Source: Amphiura filiformis (lineage: Eukaryota; Echinodermata; Ophiuroidea; Amphilepidida; Amphiuridae). From it: a stretch of DNA of 64,000 bases. A program made the position numbers and the translations under genes. A model generated the notes under the pieces. That model was given only the letters and a program-made list of their open reading frames with translations. It ran no database searches and was not told where the DNA came from. The stretch lies in the NCBI RefSeq assembly GCF_039555335.1, contig NC_092628.1:30165409-30229408 (forward strand), written 5' to 3'. Positions 1-42,300 of the stretch are shown here, in pieces. Numbering within the stretch: position 1 is the stretch's first letter; each line of letters begins with the position of its first letter.

Positions 1-487
1 TGAATCGCATTCCATTGCTTCAAACAATAGAATCCGGCTCCAACCGGATGGAGCCGGTGTATCCCTTAGATAATTGTCTTAAACTTATCTTCCAGAATGA
101 CTAAAATGCTAAGCTTTGCATGCATCATGATGCAGTCATGGTCCATGGCAAAGGCGATTCGACCTTTGTGGCATTAAACCCAGTTAACAGGAAATTAATC
201 CAGTAAATCGATTCAGTAAAGCAAATAAGCTCATGCATTCGATCACTAACGGCAACCAGCTTCGGTCGATTACCCCAGCTGCAGCGTGTGTAAACTCTAA
301 TTTGCATAGAGGCTGTACGTGAAATTATTGATTGGCTCCAAACAAAGGATTTGAACCGGTGCACGTAATCATGGCGCAGTGCAGTCCATTCAATCAAATG
401 TTGTCATCAACCTATTTGATCGCAGTGCATTGTTATGTGTGTGAGACGAACTGTCGCGGTTGATTGCAATCAAACAAACGATGTCTT

Positions 488-838
488 ATGTATTACTTTG
501 TTCCGTGATGAAAATCGTGATGTTTTATTTAATCACTCTCGAAAAATGTATTTCTTTTGTAGGCCTATTACTTTGTTTTGTGATGAAAATCGTGATGTTT
601 TATTTCATCACGCTTTAAAACAAACGATTTCTCATGTATTACTTTGTTTCGTGATGACAATTTTGATGTTTTATTTCATCACTCACGAAAAATTGATTTC
701 TTACTTGATGTATTACTTTGTTTCGGGATGAAAATCGTGATGTTTTATTTCATCATCACGCTCTAAAACAAACGATTTCTTATGCATTATATTTGTTTTG
801 TGATGAAAATCGTGATGTTTTATTTCATCACGCTCTAA
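488..838. repeat. Tandem repeat, about 5 copies of 70-77 bp
   Basis: Five diverged copies of a unit containing ACTTTGTTTTGTGATGAAAA, then a TTTTATTTCATCACGCTCT-like end. Each has an internal GTGATG/CATCAC inverted pair, so each unit could form a small hairpin. Confidence 0.85.
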
Positions 839-921
839 ACAATAATTATAGTTACATGCATTTCAAGAAAAAATCTTATTAAAACGGTAGGTTCTATGTT
901 GTTTAGAAAAAATGTAGAAAG

Positions 922-940
922 TGATGATGATGATGATGTC

Positions 941-1011
<71 letters not shown>
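922..1011. repeat. (GAT)n microsatellite
   Basis: About 30 GAT units with one GTC interruption near the start. Open frames through it give poly-Asp, poly-Ile or poly-Ser and are not genes. Confidence 0.97.
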
Positions 1012-1014
<3 letters not shown>

Positions 1015-1780
1015 CTCCAAAAGTGTCCCGGTTTGTTTTTCTTGCCCTAAATCGTGCGTATCTATTAATAAGGCACTTCAATAATCAATAATCAGTCCCG
1101 TGACGGCCTTTACTAACTAGCTACTAACTTGGGTTTATGGGCGCTGATATTTCATGTTCACTGTCACTTATTTATCAGAAAAGTGCGACCCTTTGTCAAT
1201 CACCTACAGTACCCAATTTCGGCATACTATATAAGAAACTCATCATGATGATTGCCAGAGAATAGTTAAAATGTAGCTTGTACCGTTTTTTTGTGGCATC
1301 CTTCAGAAGTGAGCGGTCCGATACCAATATTTTCGGTCAAATCTCCATTCAATTAACACGGGGAGTTGGCTAGCTATGCCTTGCCCTCATTCATATTTTA
1401 CAAAAGTGCGACTATTTCTGAACATCTAACCTAGCTGTAATTTTAGGTCATGTTAGAGAAATATATTTGCTAGAAGTTTGGAGAATAGCTAACATATTGG
1501 CTGGTTATTTTTCACACAGTGATGTTAACTAGGCAAGTGCCCATTCTTCCAACGTACATCATTTGTAAAGGTCACGCGTCAATGGTGAGAGCACTGTGTA
1601 TTGTGTATAGGAAAACGGACAGTAACTGCAGTATGTTTGTTTAACGCAATAACGTAGTGATCCCCTGTAGGAGCCTTTTTAGTCGGGCTTTTTAGATACT
1701 CCAACTCCCGAAGGGCTTTTTGGCGACTAACATGGAAAGAATGGATGAAAAAAGATAGAAAACAAACAAAGAAGTTGTTT

Positions 1781-1856
1781 GCTCTGGGTGGGATTCGAAC
1801 CCGAGACCTCCTGCATGCCAAGCACTAGGCCGCCGACACTTAGCCACGGGTCTTAC
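1781..1856 (-). other. tRNA-like sequence (pseudogene or SINE head)
   Basis: Minus-strand GTGGCTAAGTG... resembles an A box and GGTTCGAATCC is a consensus B box. The anticodon and acceptor stems do not pair fully, so a working tRNA is unlikely. Confidence 0.5.
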
Positions 1857-1929
1857 GCTGGCCGGGCCAGGTAGATATAGGTAACAAATTTTAACGACAT
1901 CTTCCTCCTGTTAGAGAACAATCTCGGTA

Positions 1930-2124
1930 ACTACTTTTCAACATGTTGAAACATGGCCTATGTCCTCACGAACTACTTCAACATATTGAAACATGGCCTA
2001 TGTCCTCACGAACTACTTCAACATGTTGAAACATGGCCTATGTCCTCACGAACTACTTCAACATATTGAAACATGGCCTATGTCCTCACGAACTACTTCA
2101 ACATATTGAAACATGGCCTATGTC
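1930..2124. repeat. 40-bp minisatellite, about 5 copies
   Basis: Nearly identical units with ACATATTGAAACATGGCCTA and GTCCTCACGAACTACTTCA. Each unit carries the small palindrome TTCAACAT(A/G)TTGAA. Confidence 0.95.
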
Positions 2125-2443
2125 AATGATGGCTACTGTCGTGGCGATGACGCAAATTAAGGCCCTTTTTTTTTGAGAATAAATTGAAATAGGAATCCTG
2201 CTACATATTTTTGCACATCCGTTTATGGGAATGTGATTTTAATAATTCAAAACAGAGAACTAGGCAAAATGTGAACTGGATGCGTCCGACTTGGGAAGGC
2301 TTGAAATGCAAAATGTTTTGTTTTGGTGGAAAAATTGGTATCTTATTCAAGTTTTAAATAAATTTGTTTACAGTTTTTAAAAAAGGCAATACCAAACATT
2401 AAACTTTAGAAATGGGGATTTTACAACGGTGTAAACATTGATC

Positions 2444-2820
2444 CAGTGACGTAACTACTGGGGCAGGGGCAACGTGCCCGGCGCCAAATTGACTAATTCA
2501 GCATCGATTCTGCGCCCCTCCAAGCGATGAAAGTCAAAATTTTCGCGCATTTTACCACAAAATCAATTGAAAGAACATTTTAAGACCGATATTCAATTTC
2601 TAGTACTTAGTAACCAAAATTAATTAGTGGTATGCCTTATTTGTCCAAAATGTTTAAAGAATTGGGGGCGGGGGCATTATGTATCTTTAGCTCTGGGCGC
2701 CATGCACAACCCCTAGCTACGCCACTGGCCGCGTCTAAGATATTCTCGGGGGGAGGGGTAAGGGCGCCAATTATGTTCAAGTTCTTGCCCCGGGCGCTAC
2801 CACCCCTAGTTACGCCACTG
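2444..2820. mobile_element. hAT-type non-autonomous element with 8-bp target duplication
   Basis: Ends CAGTGACGTAACTA and TAGTTACGCCACTG form an inverted pair. The exact 8-bp duplication CATTGATC flanks it at 2436-2443 and 2821-2828, as expected for hAT transposases. A second right-end-like sequence (CTAGCTACGCCACTG) lies inside near 2712-2728. No transposase. Confidence 0.88.
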
Positions 2821-3255
2821 CATTGATCGGTCCTTAAACATGTTAAAATGCTTTACTCTACTCTGAGACAGAATTAAAAATACTATACGTCTCTGTCAAT
2901 CAAACTCTCAACGATCCTCGATTGGTTAGTAACGTACAAAAGGAAGGTAGAGTTTTCTGGTGCCTTCATCGGAGAAACGGAATCGCAGAAAATGGCAAAC
3001 AATTATGGTACTTTTACAAGGCTTTTTAAAAAGCAGATTTTCTAGGCATTGACATGGTGTTTTCCATAACTAAGATCTAATTTTAAGACGGTTTATATAT
3101 TTGAAGGCGCACAATTAACCACAAGGCTATCGCTATCGTTTTATCGCCGCGTTCATTAACTCAATCATAACGACAACCAGTAAACAAATCGTTTCTGAGA
3201 TTGATTGACAAGTGACGCAATTTTATCTCCGGCTCCGATTCTATCTCAATTTTAC

Positions 3256-31865
<28,610 letters not shown>

Positions 31866-32149
31866 GATTGGTTTCAACAATAATTAGTGACAAATCTCTT
31901 AAAACATAACCAGTCCAGAATAAATATTTCAACGATTACCCATGACATCATATGATTCAACCAAGATTGTGTATAATTATGCAGCAACAGGTCCGATTAT
32001 ATTCGAGCTAAAATGCCACACAAGCACCACGAAGTGTGACAAATGATACCATTGGTTTCAACCACACCACTCTTCGCCATACATACATTCTCCCAGCCAC
32101 ATTTCCCTAACATAATATGAAATTTAAAAAAGAAGGAAATTTAATTAGG

Positions 32150-32232
32150 CAGAGGCGGGGCTCGAACCCACGCTGCACTGCGCCGCTATCACGTATACCA
32201 TATGACCAGCGCCTTAGACCGCTCGACCAGGA
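32150..32232 (-). other. tRNA-Leu-like sequence
   Basis: The minus strand reads GGTCGAGCGGTCTAAGGCGC (Leu-type D arm) and GGGTTCGAGCCCCGCCTCTG (T arm and 3' acceptor). The 5' acceptor strand is not complementary and the variable arm is abnormal, so it is a pseudogene or SINE head. Confidence 0.55.
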
Positions 32233-32246
32233 AGGACTTGATAGTC

Positions 32247-33436
32247 CCTCATTTCAAATTTTTAGTTTTGGTTTCTCTTTTGTTCAGAAACCAAAAATCA
32301 AGGGATTAAAAAGTAGAGCAGATCTGGTCTGCAATCATAACACTATTATGCTGGGAGGACACAGTATAGGGTATATAACCAGAAGTATACAATAGCCTAT
32401 TGTGCTAACATAATTATTATCATGATTGATATCGGAAATCTATCCTGCGGACGACAGTTGATGCTCTCTGTCGAAGGTGGCATATTACACTCACGAGTTC
32501 TTGGCCTAGAAATCATATACATGTGCGTATATTGCAGGATGGGGTGGGGTGGGGGTTTGGTTTGTTTGTTTGTTTGTTTGTATGAAACATAAATGATGCA
32601 TGGAGATGATTTGATTATGAATTAGTTTATTATCCACAGTAAGCACAACCCATACCTCTTTAAGAGGGGGCTCCCCTCTCCCCCACCTATATAACCACCT
32701 CTTCCCTAAGTGTCTCTTTTCCCCCTCCTCCCCTACATTCGATATCTCCTCTATCTCGAGCTCTCCTCCCCCTTCTCTTTTCACTTCCAATTAATGCTCC
32801 CTCCCATCTGTTTCTCTTTTTCCCTGTCATTTCCCCCTTATCTCCCCCCCCCCCCCACACACACACACACACACACCACTTACAATCTCTTCTCCCCTCT
32901 ATCTTCTACTTACAGTAAAAATTGCTTCAGTAAAAGTCACTAGGTTATTAGAGGTCATATAATTGGCCTTCCATCGATTCTGGTACTTGGGATTAAGGAC
33001 ATGAATCGATTTTGTTTAAATGTAGCACCTATACAATTACAATTGTGGCCCCTTTTGTAATATCGAATACAAATATTTCGATGGTCTATATTTTTTCACA
33101 GGTGAAATAGCCCAGGCTTATTCGGTTTTGTAAACCACGTCTTTCAATGTAGATTACCATGCTCGATTTCTCTCCTCGTGAATATTGCACTGCGAAATTT
33201 AAACATTTCTTTTGTATACTTAGAGTAGGTAACTTCAAATCAAATAATTTTACGATTCACACCACTTATAAGAAACTGAAACCAAAACCGAAACTGACTG
33301 ACACAAATGTTCGGTTTTAAACAAAAGGTAGAAACAATGAGTTCGATATCTTATGATTCAAGTGGTTAGGCAGGACAATAGGAAACCACGTGACCAAAAC
33401 CAAAACCAAAACTAAAACTAAACATTTGAAATGAGG
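32247..33436. mobile_element. 1.2-kb inverted-repeat element, copy 1
   Basis: Ends CCTCATTTCAAATTTTTAG and TTAGTTTTAGTTTTG reversed (ATTTGAAATGAGG at 33424-33436). Internal T/C-rich tract (32690-32830) and (AC)n at 32856-32876. A second copy in opposite orientation lies at 61382-62475. Confidence 0.85.
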
Positions 33437-35649
33437 CAGTGCCATCGTGAAAATTTAAACATATAATATTAAGGTTATTAATTATTTTAAACTGTTGTGA
33501 TTTGGTAGTTCACAGCATCTTACGAATGGTAGTGAGCTTTGGGAAAAACTGCATTGCTCAATTCATAGCGAGCGTGTAGAGGAATTAAAATATCACAGAT
33601 ATACTTTTACAGGTGCTGCGGTTCTTGAGTTACGTTGTGAAGAGGGCTGAAACAACAACACTTTTGTAAAACGTACATAACTAATTAACAACAATAATTT
33701 AAGCATGTTTGCAGAGTATACCATTTGTAGAATGAACTTTTGCAAAACATCAAGGTATTAATTTTCAATAATATATTGATCTAGATAATGAAAATCGATT
33801 TTTAGGTTGCTTCGACCAACAATACCTCGTCTACCCTTAATAAATCGCAACTTCATTACTACATCATATTTTGGAATTGTATCTGCTTAAAACATCAATG
33901 TGTATTATAATAAAGCTACCATTATTTATATTATTGAATTCTTAAGCGCATAGAGACAATTAATACGAGGGTCCTATGAATAGGCCTACATACACAATAC
34001 ATAAAATCGATTTTGATATCGGCCACGTGCTCTGCTGTGCATGTGGTTTCCCGTAGTGGCGGAAGTTGTATTACGAAGTGCATCCGAACTCCATTTTGAT
34101 TGGATTGTTCCAGTTTGCATCCTAAATCCACATTAGAGCCCTAATTTTATTTACGAAATCAAAAGATTAGATTATCATAACAAAAAACGGTAATCTTTTG
34201 TCGGGTCTAATGTGAAAATTACATTAAAAAAGTACAGTTTTTAAAGAATTAATATTCACTTAATTCCAAAAAAATGGCGTATATAAGATTGAAATAAATT
34301 CTCTACCTTCTATACTAGATCGATTGTGACGCAAGTTGTTATCAAAAATTGTTATGATAGATGTACAGTTAATATTCATATATTCCATTACCTATCTGAT
34401 GGTACAGTTTTTACACAGAAAATATTTATTTGAAAAAACTGCCACTCGGCTTTTTCCGGAAAGGTCACAGGGTCGCCGTGACCTGTGCAATAATTACAAT
34501 TAAAATTTTTCTTATTCTAACAGCAAGCGTTTCTAAAATGAAGTATGGCGAAATGTGGTGTAGGTTTCAACTTAAATATCAATAACAAATGATTGAGCGT
34601 CTGACTGACCGCACACTATAAGTATAAAGTTATTGCACCCGACACATTCTATCAGTAGCCAGTGTTGACTCAAAGGTCATGTACGGGGATAAAATAGTAT
34701 TTAATGCATTTTATTTAAGCTTATTTAATACCAATTCATCAGCCGTACTTAGTTCTTGCTTCTCAGTATTAACACTGACATAGTTGGGTTAAAACAATAC
34801 GCTGTATATTAATAAAAATATTAATTTGCTTGAATGATGAATATTCATACGCAGCGATATAAAACGTATATATAGAAACGTAGCGTAGAAGTTTGGTTTC
34901 TATTAATTTGCTTGTTGTGAAGTTCTATAAATGTGCTTAAACTTAATGCAAAAAGTTAATGAACACAGTTAATATGGCCTGACAGCTTTCTGCAAAATAA
35001 TAATACGTTTGCTCTACATGTTTCAGCTTGTAAACCAAGGATAAAGGAAATTATTTCTTCTTCATATTCTTCTTTTCCTGATTATGGAGCACAGTATAAT
35101 CGCCCCGATATCTTCATGGCAGAAATCGCCATGGTATGTTGAATCCACAGCCACGCATGGCCATTTTGTTCCGACCTTTGAGACGCATAATGAGCCGAGG
35201 GACATCGACTAAGGCTACTGAAAATAGCCTGGTAATTGACCTATCTGTGTGTGAGTGAACATGTATACGCCATTGATGAGGTCTGCCTCCACGGGAGTGA
35301 GTGCAGCTAGCCTAAACACCAGGCACAAAAAGAAACTCGTCAGTTATATTCATCCTTTCTGTTCAATAACTTGATAATACACAGTGGTATTTAACCAATA
35401 TTAATAAAGTTGAAGCCTCATTCAAATACATGTAGCTAATTTCTCTACTTAAGTATATAAATTACAGATACTTGTAAAATGTCTTCTTTTGTCTTTAATA
35501 CATCGCTTTCAGCTTAACCACTAGCAGGCTGTGTTAGCACATCTATCACACTAACAAAGGTGTGTACCAAAACCTGAATTTTGCTAATTTTTACGATCCT
35601 CCTGATGAGCAAATCACTGAATGGGCCCTTTAATCTAAACTTTGAGGTT

Positions 35650-36018
35650 TTAAGGTGGTACTACACCCCTGGCAAATGCTGTGCCTATTTTCATGATTTT
35701 TGCATTTTTCTCAGTATATAATTATAGCGTATTGGTGACAAGTAAGATATGTAGTATATTTATACGGGCAAGGATTACAACTACTGCACTGGAAATTTTA
35801 TTTCAGCAGTTGTGGAGTTACAGGCAAATATGAGGGGAAACCAATTTGATCAATAAATCAATAACTATTGCCGTGAGGTGCTGAATTTTCAGTACAGTAG
35901 TTGTAGTCCTTACATATCTTACATATACATATCTTACTTGTCACCAATGCGCTATAATTTTTGAGAAAAATTCAAAAATAGACAAAAAAATTGGCCAAGG
36001 GTGTAGTACCACCTTTTA
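35650..36018. mobile_element. Palindromic TTAA-type MITE, copy A
   Basis: Left end TTAAGGTGGTACTACACCCC and right end GGGTGTAGTACCACCTTTT are inverted. The halves also share TTACTTGTCACCAAT. Ends 322 bp before the AKR start codon. Confidence 0.88.
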
Positions 36019-36339
36019 GGCATTCAAATTCACAGGGCACTAAAACGCCACAGAATGGCCTGCGTATGACTGGTGTCATTGGCAAGAAAGGTATTTCACG
36101 GACAAACGAATTAACCTTGAATATTGTATTGTTTAGCTTCAGCACCGACCTTGTCCTTGACTATAATGGAAAGAGTAATGCATGAATAAATGCGTATTTG
36201 ACTTGTCCGTGTCAAACAGAGGACATAAATCGTTGAACCGTTATCCAAAATATATGACAACAACAACAAAATACTAGATCAGCAACACCAAGAGTGAAAG
36301 TTGTTTTGATATATTTTAGTTCATTATTTGCATTTTATA

Positions 36340-36397
36340 ATGCCGATTCCGACGGTGAAGCTTTCCAATGGGGTATTAATGCCCGCCATAGGAATTG
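36340..36397 (+). CDS. AKR exon 1
   Basis: ATG at 36340, 19 codons plus one base, donor ATTG|gtaagt. Encodes the first beta strands of the barrel (VKLSNGVLMPAIGIG). A palindromic MITE ends about 320 bp upstream. The promoter region is AT-rich, with tatatttta near 36310 but no convincing core promoter. Confidence 0.9.
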
Positions 36398-39300
36398 GTA
36401 AGTAGTATGAAAGCATGCATTTACCAGGTTCGGCAAAAACTAATTTTATATTATAATAATCAGGCTCAGTTACTTATTACATTATATCTGTACATCGTAG
36501 GCCTATTGCATGAATTTAAGATAGATAGAATTACTGTTAGGTTTATCTTGAGAGTGCAAGACACCTGCTACAACATGCATAGTAATTTTGTTCTAATACT
36601 CCATAGGATTGAACAATATTATGGGTTTGGACTCCGGGATGGGGGAAGCGGGGTGTATGGGGTGAGGTGTGTGGTGTAGATGTTAAATGGGCTATTGACT
36701 GTGGCTTAGCTAGACTGGGCGCCATCATAGAGGGCACCCATTTCAACATAAATAGTCATCGTTTATTAGACCGAAATTCTACTTGATTATGCTCCTCTCG
36801 CAATTGTTTTAGGAAGGGGAGCGATTCTCATCCTTGCCCCAGGCGCCACGGATGCCATAGCTACGCCACTGTCTATAACTGCTCTTTCTCTTTTTTTTAC
36901 AATGCAATAATTTTTCATTTAGACATATGACGAAGAAATGTCCATATATCAGTTTAAACGTGATTATTGAATGTCCGTGTCTATATTATTTGTTGCTAAA
37001 AACTTGCTATGAATGATGAGCCTATTCAAACTGGTCATAATGATTTTATAGGTTCTTCGGGAGAATTTGGAGGTTATGGACACGAAGCAACAGTGTATGC
37101 CATTCAAGACTGTGGCATGAGACTAGTAGATACAGCTGCTATTTATGGAACAGAAAAAAATGTTGGTAAAGCTATTAATGAATCTGGTATTCCACGGCAA
37201 GATTTCTTCATAACTACAAAGCTTTGGTTTACAGATATGGGATATGAGTCTGGAAAGAAAGCTTTGCAAGCATCTTTAAAAGCTTTGAATTTAGAATATG
37301 TCGGTAAGTGTGATAAATACATGCACCTTTTATATTTCACGGGTTTTAGTGGGTCAACCTGCATAACATTTTCTAGATACCCGAATAGAGGTTATCCATG
37401 TTACTCATGTGTGACTTCTAACAAAAGGCGCTGATTCCCGTAGTATTCCTCATTCAAACCAATTCAATGCACGACCTCGGAGTTACTTGCATGACTTTGG
37501 CGGGCTATTTTGAAACATTCATTGTTGCACATGCAGGTGCTTCTTGTGAAAATCCTAAATAAGGTATAGCAGTCGCTGATAGGATATGCAACTTATAGAA
37601 CACGGATAACCTCTATTGCACCAACACTGTTGAAACCAAAACGACGTGTTTTTGTAATGTCTTCTGCAAGTGATCTAATAAAAGCAAACCTGATCGATTA
37701 CGTGACGTGATGAGGCTAAATTTATTGTAAAACTGTAAATTTCCATCAAAGGTCTTGAAAAAGTTTTGCTTGCCCTTTGAAGACTTTAAAAGGAGGCCGG
37801 TCTTTCGATTGTTTCAGACATGTCAACCAATGCTGGTCATGGTTTATTTCTATATTGCGAAATAATCTGAATATTAAATGTGCTTTAAACGGCTCACCCG
37901 ATATGAAGGCTAAATCATGAACGTAGACATAAATAAAAGATAATATAGTAGATTTGGCACTTATTTGGTTTTTATAAAGGTAAAGGTTGTCGCACAAATA
38001 GGCTAAATTTTTCAATTTCAAAATTAATGTACCCTTAAAAAAGCAAGTGATTTCTGGATTTTTGGGTCGCTCGGGAATCTGCAAAAAAACCTCTTTTGAC
38101 CAAATTAAATATCTTATAGAATATAAAGTTGAATGCGATGTAGATTTTGCAGTGTATGTGTAATCCTCTCGTGATAAACAATAATTGCATTCAAGTGATA
38201 TTATTTTGCAGACAACTTGTAAAACTTAATGTGTTGAAATTATGCATCAAAACAAAATCTGCAAGACCAGTGCATCCGATATGGGGGTGAGGGGATTGAG
38301 TTAGGCGGTCCGCGCCCCAGACGATATAGGGTATTTGTCCCTTTGCCCTTAATAAGGACGACTTTGGAGAACAAAATTTGATCTCAGGTAATTAATTAAT
38401 ACCACACATTAGCTATTTTGCTGATAGCAGCTAGCAGATAGCTCATCAATTCACATATATACTGCTTATAGCAGGTAGCTTAGCAATGCCCATATCTACT
38501 GCTTATACTATCAGTTATAAGTTATAGCAGGTAGTTTTATCAATTCCCATATCTACTGTTGATAGCAGATAGTTTATCAATACCCACATCTACTATCGAT
38601 AACAACAGGTAGTTAATCAATACCTCACATCTACGATAATAACAGGTATATTGCTGTTAGCAGGTAATTTATCAATGCCAACATCTACCGCTGATAGGAG
38701 GTAGGTTCAGATAGTTTATCAATGTCCAATCTACTGCTGATAACAGATAGTTTATCAATGCCCGCATCTATTGCTGATTACACGTAATTTATCAATACAC
38801 ATAATATACTGATGATAGCAGGTAGTTTATTAATTCCTGATCCTACATCTAGTGTTGATAACACGTAGTTTATCAATGCCCACATCTACTGTTGATAGCA
38901 GGTAGTTTATCATTCCCCACATCTACTGCTGATAGCAGGTAGTTTATCTATTCCCACATCTACTGCTGATAGCAGGTAGTTTATCTATTCCCACATCTAC
39001 TGCTGATAGCAGGTAGTTTATCTATTCCCACATCTACTGCTGATAGCAGGTAGTTTATCTATTCCCACATCTACTGCTGATAGCAGGTAGTTTATCTATT
39101 CCCACATCTACTGCTGATACTCCAAATTTTCTCGTATCTCGTCCAAAATGTTACAGATTATTATTCCGAAGGTTCATTACTCCAAAGGTTCGTTATTCTG
39201 AAGAGTCAATACTCCGAAGCCTTCCGAATTTTCTCATTATTCCGAAGGGTCATTATTCCGATACGGTAAAGATCGTTATTTCAAAGGATCGTTATTCCGA

Positions 39301-42300
39301 ATTCGGAGTAATGACCCTTCGGAATAACTATAGCCTTTGGAATAATGACCCTTCGAAATAATGGTCATTCGGAATAACAACACGATCACCATGAAAGTAT
39401 CCGATTTGCAAGATATTTGCAATCATCTTCAACACACAGTCATCTATTCGTTTGTGTACTATTATATATAATACAAAGGAAAATAACCGACTCATTTTTA
39501 TGCTCCAATCAAAGTTATTTAAAAATATCAAAGAATCTTCTTTGCACCGATTTGTAGCAGATGTGAACCTTTTCCCTAAAACATATTTTTATCTGCGTAA
39601 AATGAGCTCCAATATTACAGTCCTATTGCTCACAAAATATACATGCATACATACATGTATGTAAGGATTTATATTGCGCCTTATCATAAAATACCAAAGC
39701 GGATTTCAAAAAAGACTTACACTACAAAAACATGCAAATGAATATACTATACTAAAACTGATCAAAAGTTTACGCAGATAAAATACAATGACATTGACAC
39801 CGCATTCGCATTTTTCCGTAAAAAAGTGACAAAAATAAAGACAAATTTCGGAATTGTCTTCTGGTGAAATAATTTTGTACACGTATAGACTTTATACAGT
39901 CTCTCCAACTTACCCCCTCCCAACAGATCCTCCTTCACCCTGAGCAAGTTTGATTAATTTATTACTTTTCAAGAAAATGGGTCATTCCAGTTGTAATTCA
40001 TACACCCCCTGTGGAAAACATGACCTTAACATCCCAATTGAATTCACGCTCCCTGTATGGGCCATACAGTGAGCGTGAATTCATACAGGGAGCGTGAATT
40101 CAACCGGGGAATTCAATTGGGCTACTTGAATGGGTGACTCCATTTGAAATCTACACCCTCTGTGTGGAAGATTTAGAACATGTCTAATATGGGGGTATGT
40201 GGATTTCAACTGGAATAGCCCGATGGGGAATCTTTTGGAAGTTTGGAACAACAGAAGTAATCGGGCTTCAATAAATTTGAGATCGAATCAAAAAGAACTT
40301 ATCATAATACCTAAAAATGCAACATATCCACCATTTATGTGGTTATTAACATCTGGAAGAATTATTATTATACGTTGATATCTTTTTTGAATCGGCAATA
40401 TCCAGTTGAATCAAATGCCCACTTAGGAATAACGACATCGCCTCTTTTAGTAACAACGTCTTTGTCATGTTTGCTAGCGCGCTCACATTTTCGTTCGACA
40501 ATCACTTTACTGGATGTATGCATTATTAATGAGCTGTGATATTGTACTTTGGTCATGTTTGTTGTGAGTTGACTAACATCAAATGGTACATAAAACTTCT
40601 CCCATCCTGGATATGGTAAGCTTTCTGCTGGATATTGATACTCATTGCCAAGCATCTGTAGAAAAATCAAACAGAACGATATCAAAAATAAAATTAGATT
40701 AGTGCTATTAACTAGTTTTATTATCTTTTAGTGAAACTTAAAGGCCCATTCAGTCATTTGCTCATTCAGAAAATCATCAAAATGCAGTTTAATTTGTACA
40801 TATCAAATGAAACACAAAATTATCCCTGCAGCTGAAATGGGATCGCCCTCGTGAGGTCACGCGATGTTTTCATGAGGAGCCAATTGGGTGCCTTGTTTGG
40901 TATCAGGAGGGCCAATCACGGGCATCCTTGCTTGGAGCCGTCGGTGGCCATTTTGTTGGCTAAGGCCATTCTCTGTCAGTTTTCAGCAAGAACGGATGCA
41001 GAATTTTTTTTTATCCCACCCACCACTCCCCATATGTCATAATTGATATCTGTTTAAAATTGATTTCAAGAGTTTGATAGTGTGTCATAAAATTTGAGTC
41101 TCGCAGTAGTGAGACAAGTACATATAAAGTGTCGGTCTTCAAATTAAAAGGTAATGAGGAATGAGATGAAATACGAAAGAGAAAGGAAAATATATTCGAT
41201 TGAGAGTTCTTTGAATTTGAATAATATTCTAATTACATTGAGGTTTTTGAGTTACATAGTAGTATGACTATTGTATACGGGTGTGAGAGTGTGCGTGGGT
41301 AGATCACTTTAGGTTCAATTTCTATCTCAGCAACACATTCTATTCTGTTGCGCAGTTGTATTTTCTTAAATTCTATTTGTATAGGTGTGTTCACTCTAGT
41401 GTGTCTTCAGAAGCATTGACAAAATCGATACAATTGGTACCACTTTCAGTCTTAGGTGGTAATGCCCTTCAGTCTTAGGTCGAGTAATTTTATTTATAGC
41501 AGGAAGGAAGGAATTAACACCAGGTTGGCATGGGATAGCTAGACAGGGGCCAAGTACTATGCCCTCAGATTTTTCTTGTTCATCAAAGTATAAATAAAAA
41601 TGAAATATTGGGTTCAAGTTTTTATGAGGTTGCGCAGCCGGCTGGTTATCGCGTTAATTTCTGTTAAAGGCTGCCTTTTGTATTAGACATGATATCCTAG
41701 TTATGTATTCGAATTCATAAATGTGCAGAGCATGGCACTGTGTTTGCTTGGCGTTGGCAGCGAAAAATAATGGGTTTTGCAATTAACTCCTTCAACATGT
41801 TCAAACAAAAAATCGGGTTAATGGTCCACTGTGGTGAAGAGGCCTCGACCGTAAAATTCAGAAGCTCTTCAAATAATCACAAGCGTGGATCTTGCGGTAT
41901 TTATTATGTATGTATGTATTATTCACTGAGCGTGTTTGTAGAGAGCCAGCTTATCAGTTGTTAGGCGCTTATCACCGTAGAAGTACTTCAAGATCATTTG
42001 CCATTGCAGTGTGGTATTTCCGTGATAAACTACTACAAGCACGCTCGTAATATCATTATGCATTTAAAGTGTATTTTGGTCAATCATATAATGTTATTCT
42101 AATTTAATTATATTGATTTAATTGTTACTGCCTAAATGTATTGAGATTTATTTATATACCAATGACTCTTGTTTACATTTAATTTTATTACTTTGTTAAG
42201 AATATTAGTATCACTTGTATATTGATGTTGATGATTGATGAAAATGAAATATGAATGAATGAATTTACTAGCAAAGGAAATGAGGGGACCAGAAATAGCT

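Larger units (their letters stand above)
1..3255. other. Left flank / expected intron 7 of the protease: repeats only
   Basis: No exon continuing the protease was recognised. The stretch holds two minisatellites, a (GAT)n run, a tRNA-like sequence and an hAT-type element, listed separately. The rest is AT-rich with nothing recognisable. Confidence 0.6.
31890..36339. other. Divergent intergenic region between protease and AKR
   Basis: Should contain both promoters. It holds a tRNA-Leu-like sequence, a 1.2-kb inverted-repeat element and a TTAA MITE. The stretch 33437-35640 shows nothing recognisable beyond AT-rich sequence. Confidence 0.6.

Noticed and set aside
125-397. 90-codon minus-strand frame as the missing last protease exon
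   Set aside because: No subtilisin C-terminal motif and no acceptor with the needed phase 1.
835-1084. Open frames giving poly-Asp, poly-Ser or poly-Ile
   Set aside because: They are the (GAT)n microsatellite read in different frames.
38400-39118. CRISPR-like array of 37-bp repeats
   Set aside because: Units are contiguous with no unique spacers, in a eukaryotic intron. It is a minisatellite.
41396-41617. 73-codon minus-strand frame upstream of the orphan exon
   Set aside because: No splice borders linking it to 40655 and no recognisable protein features.
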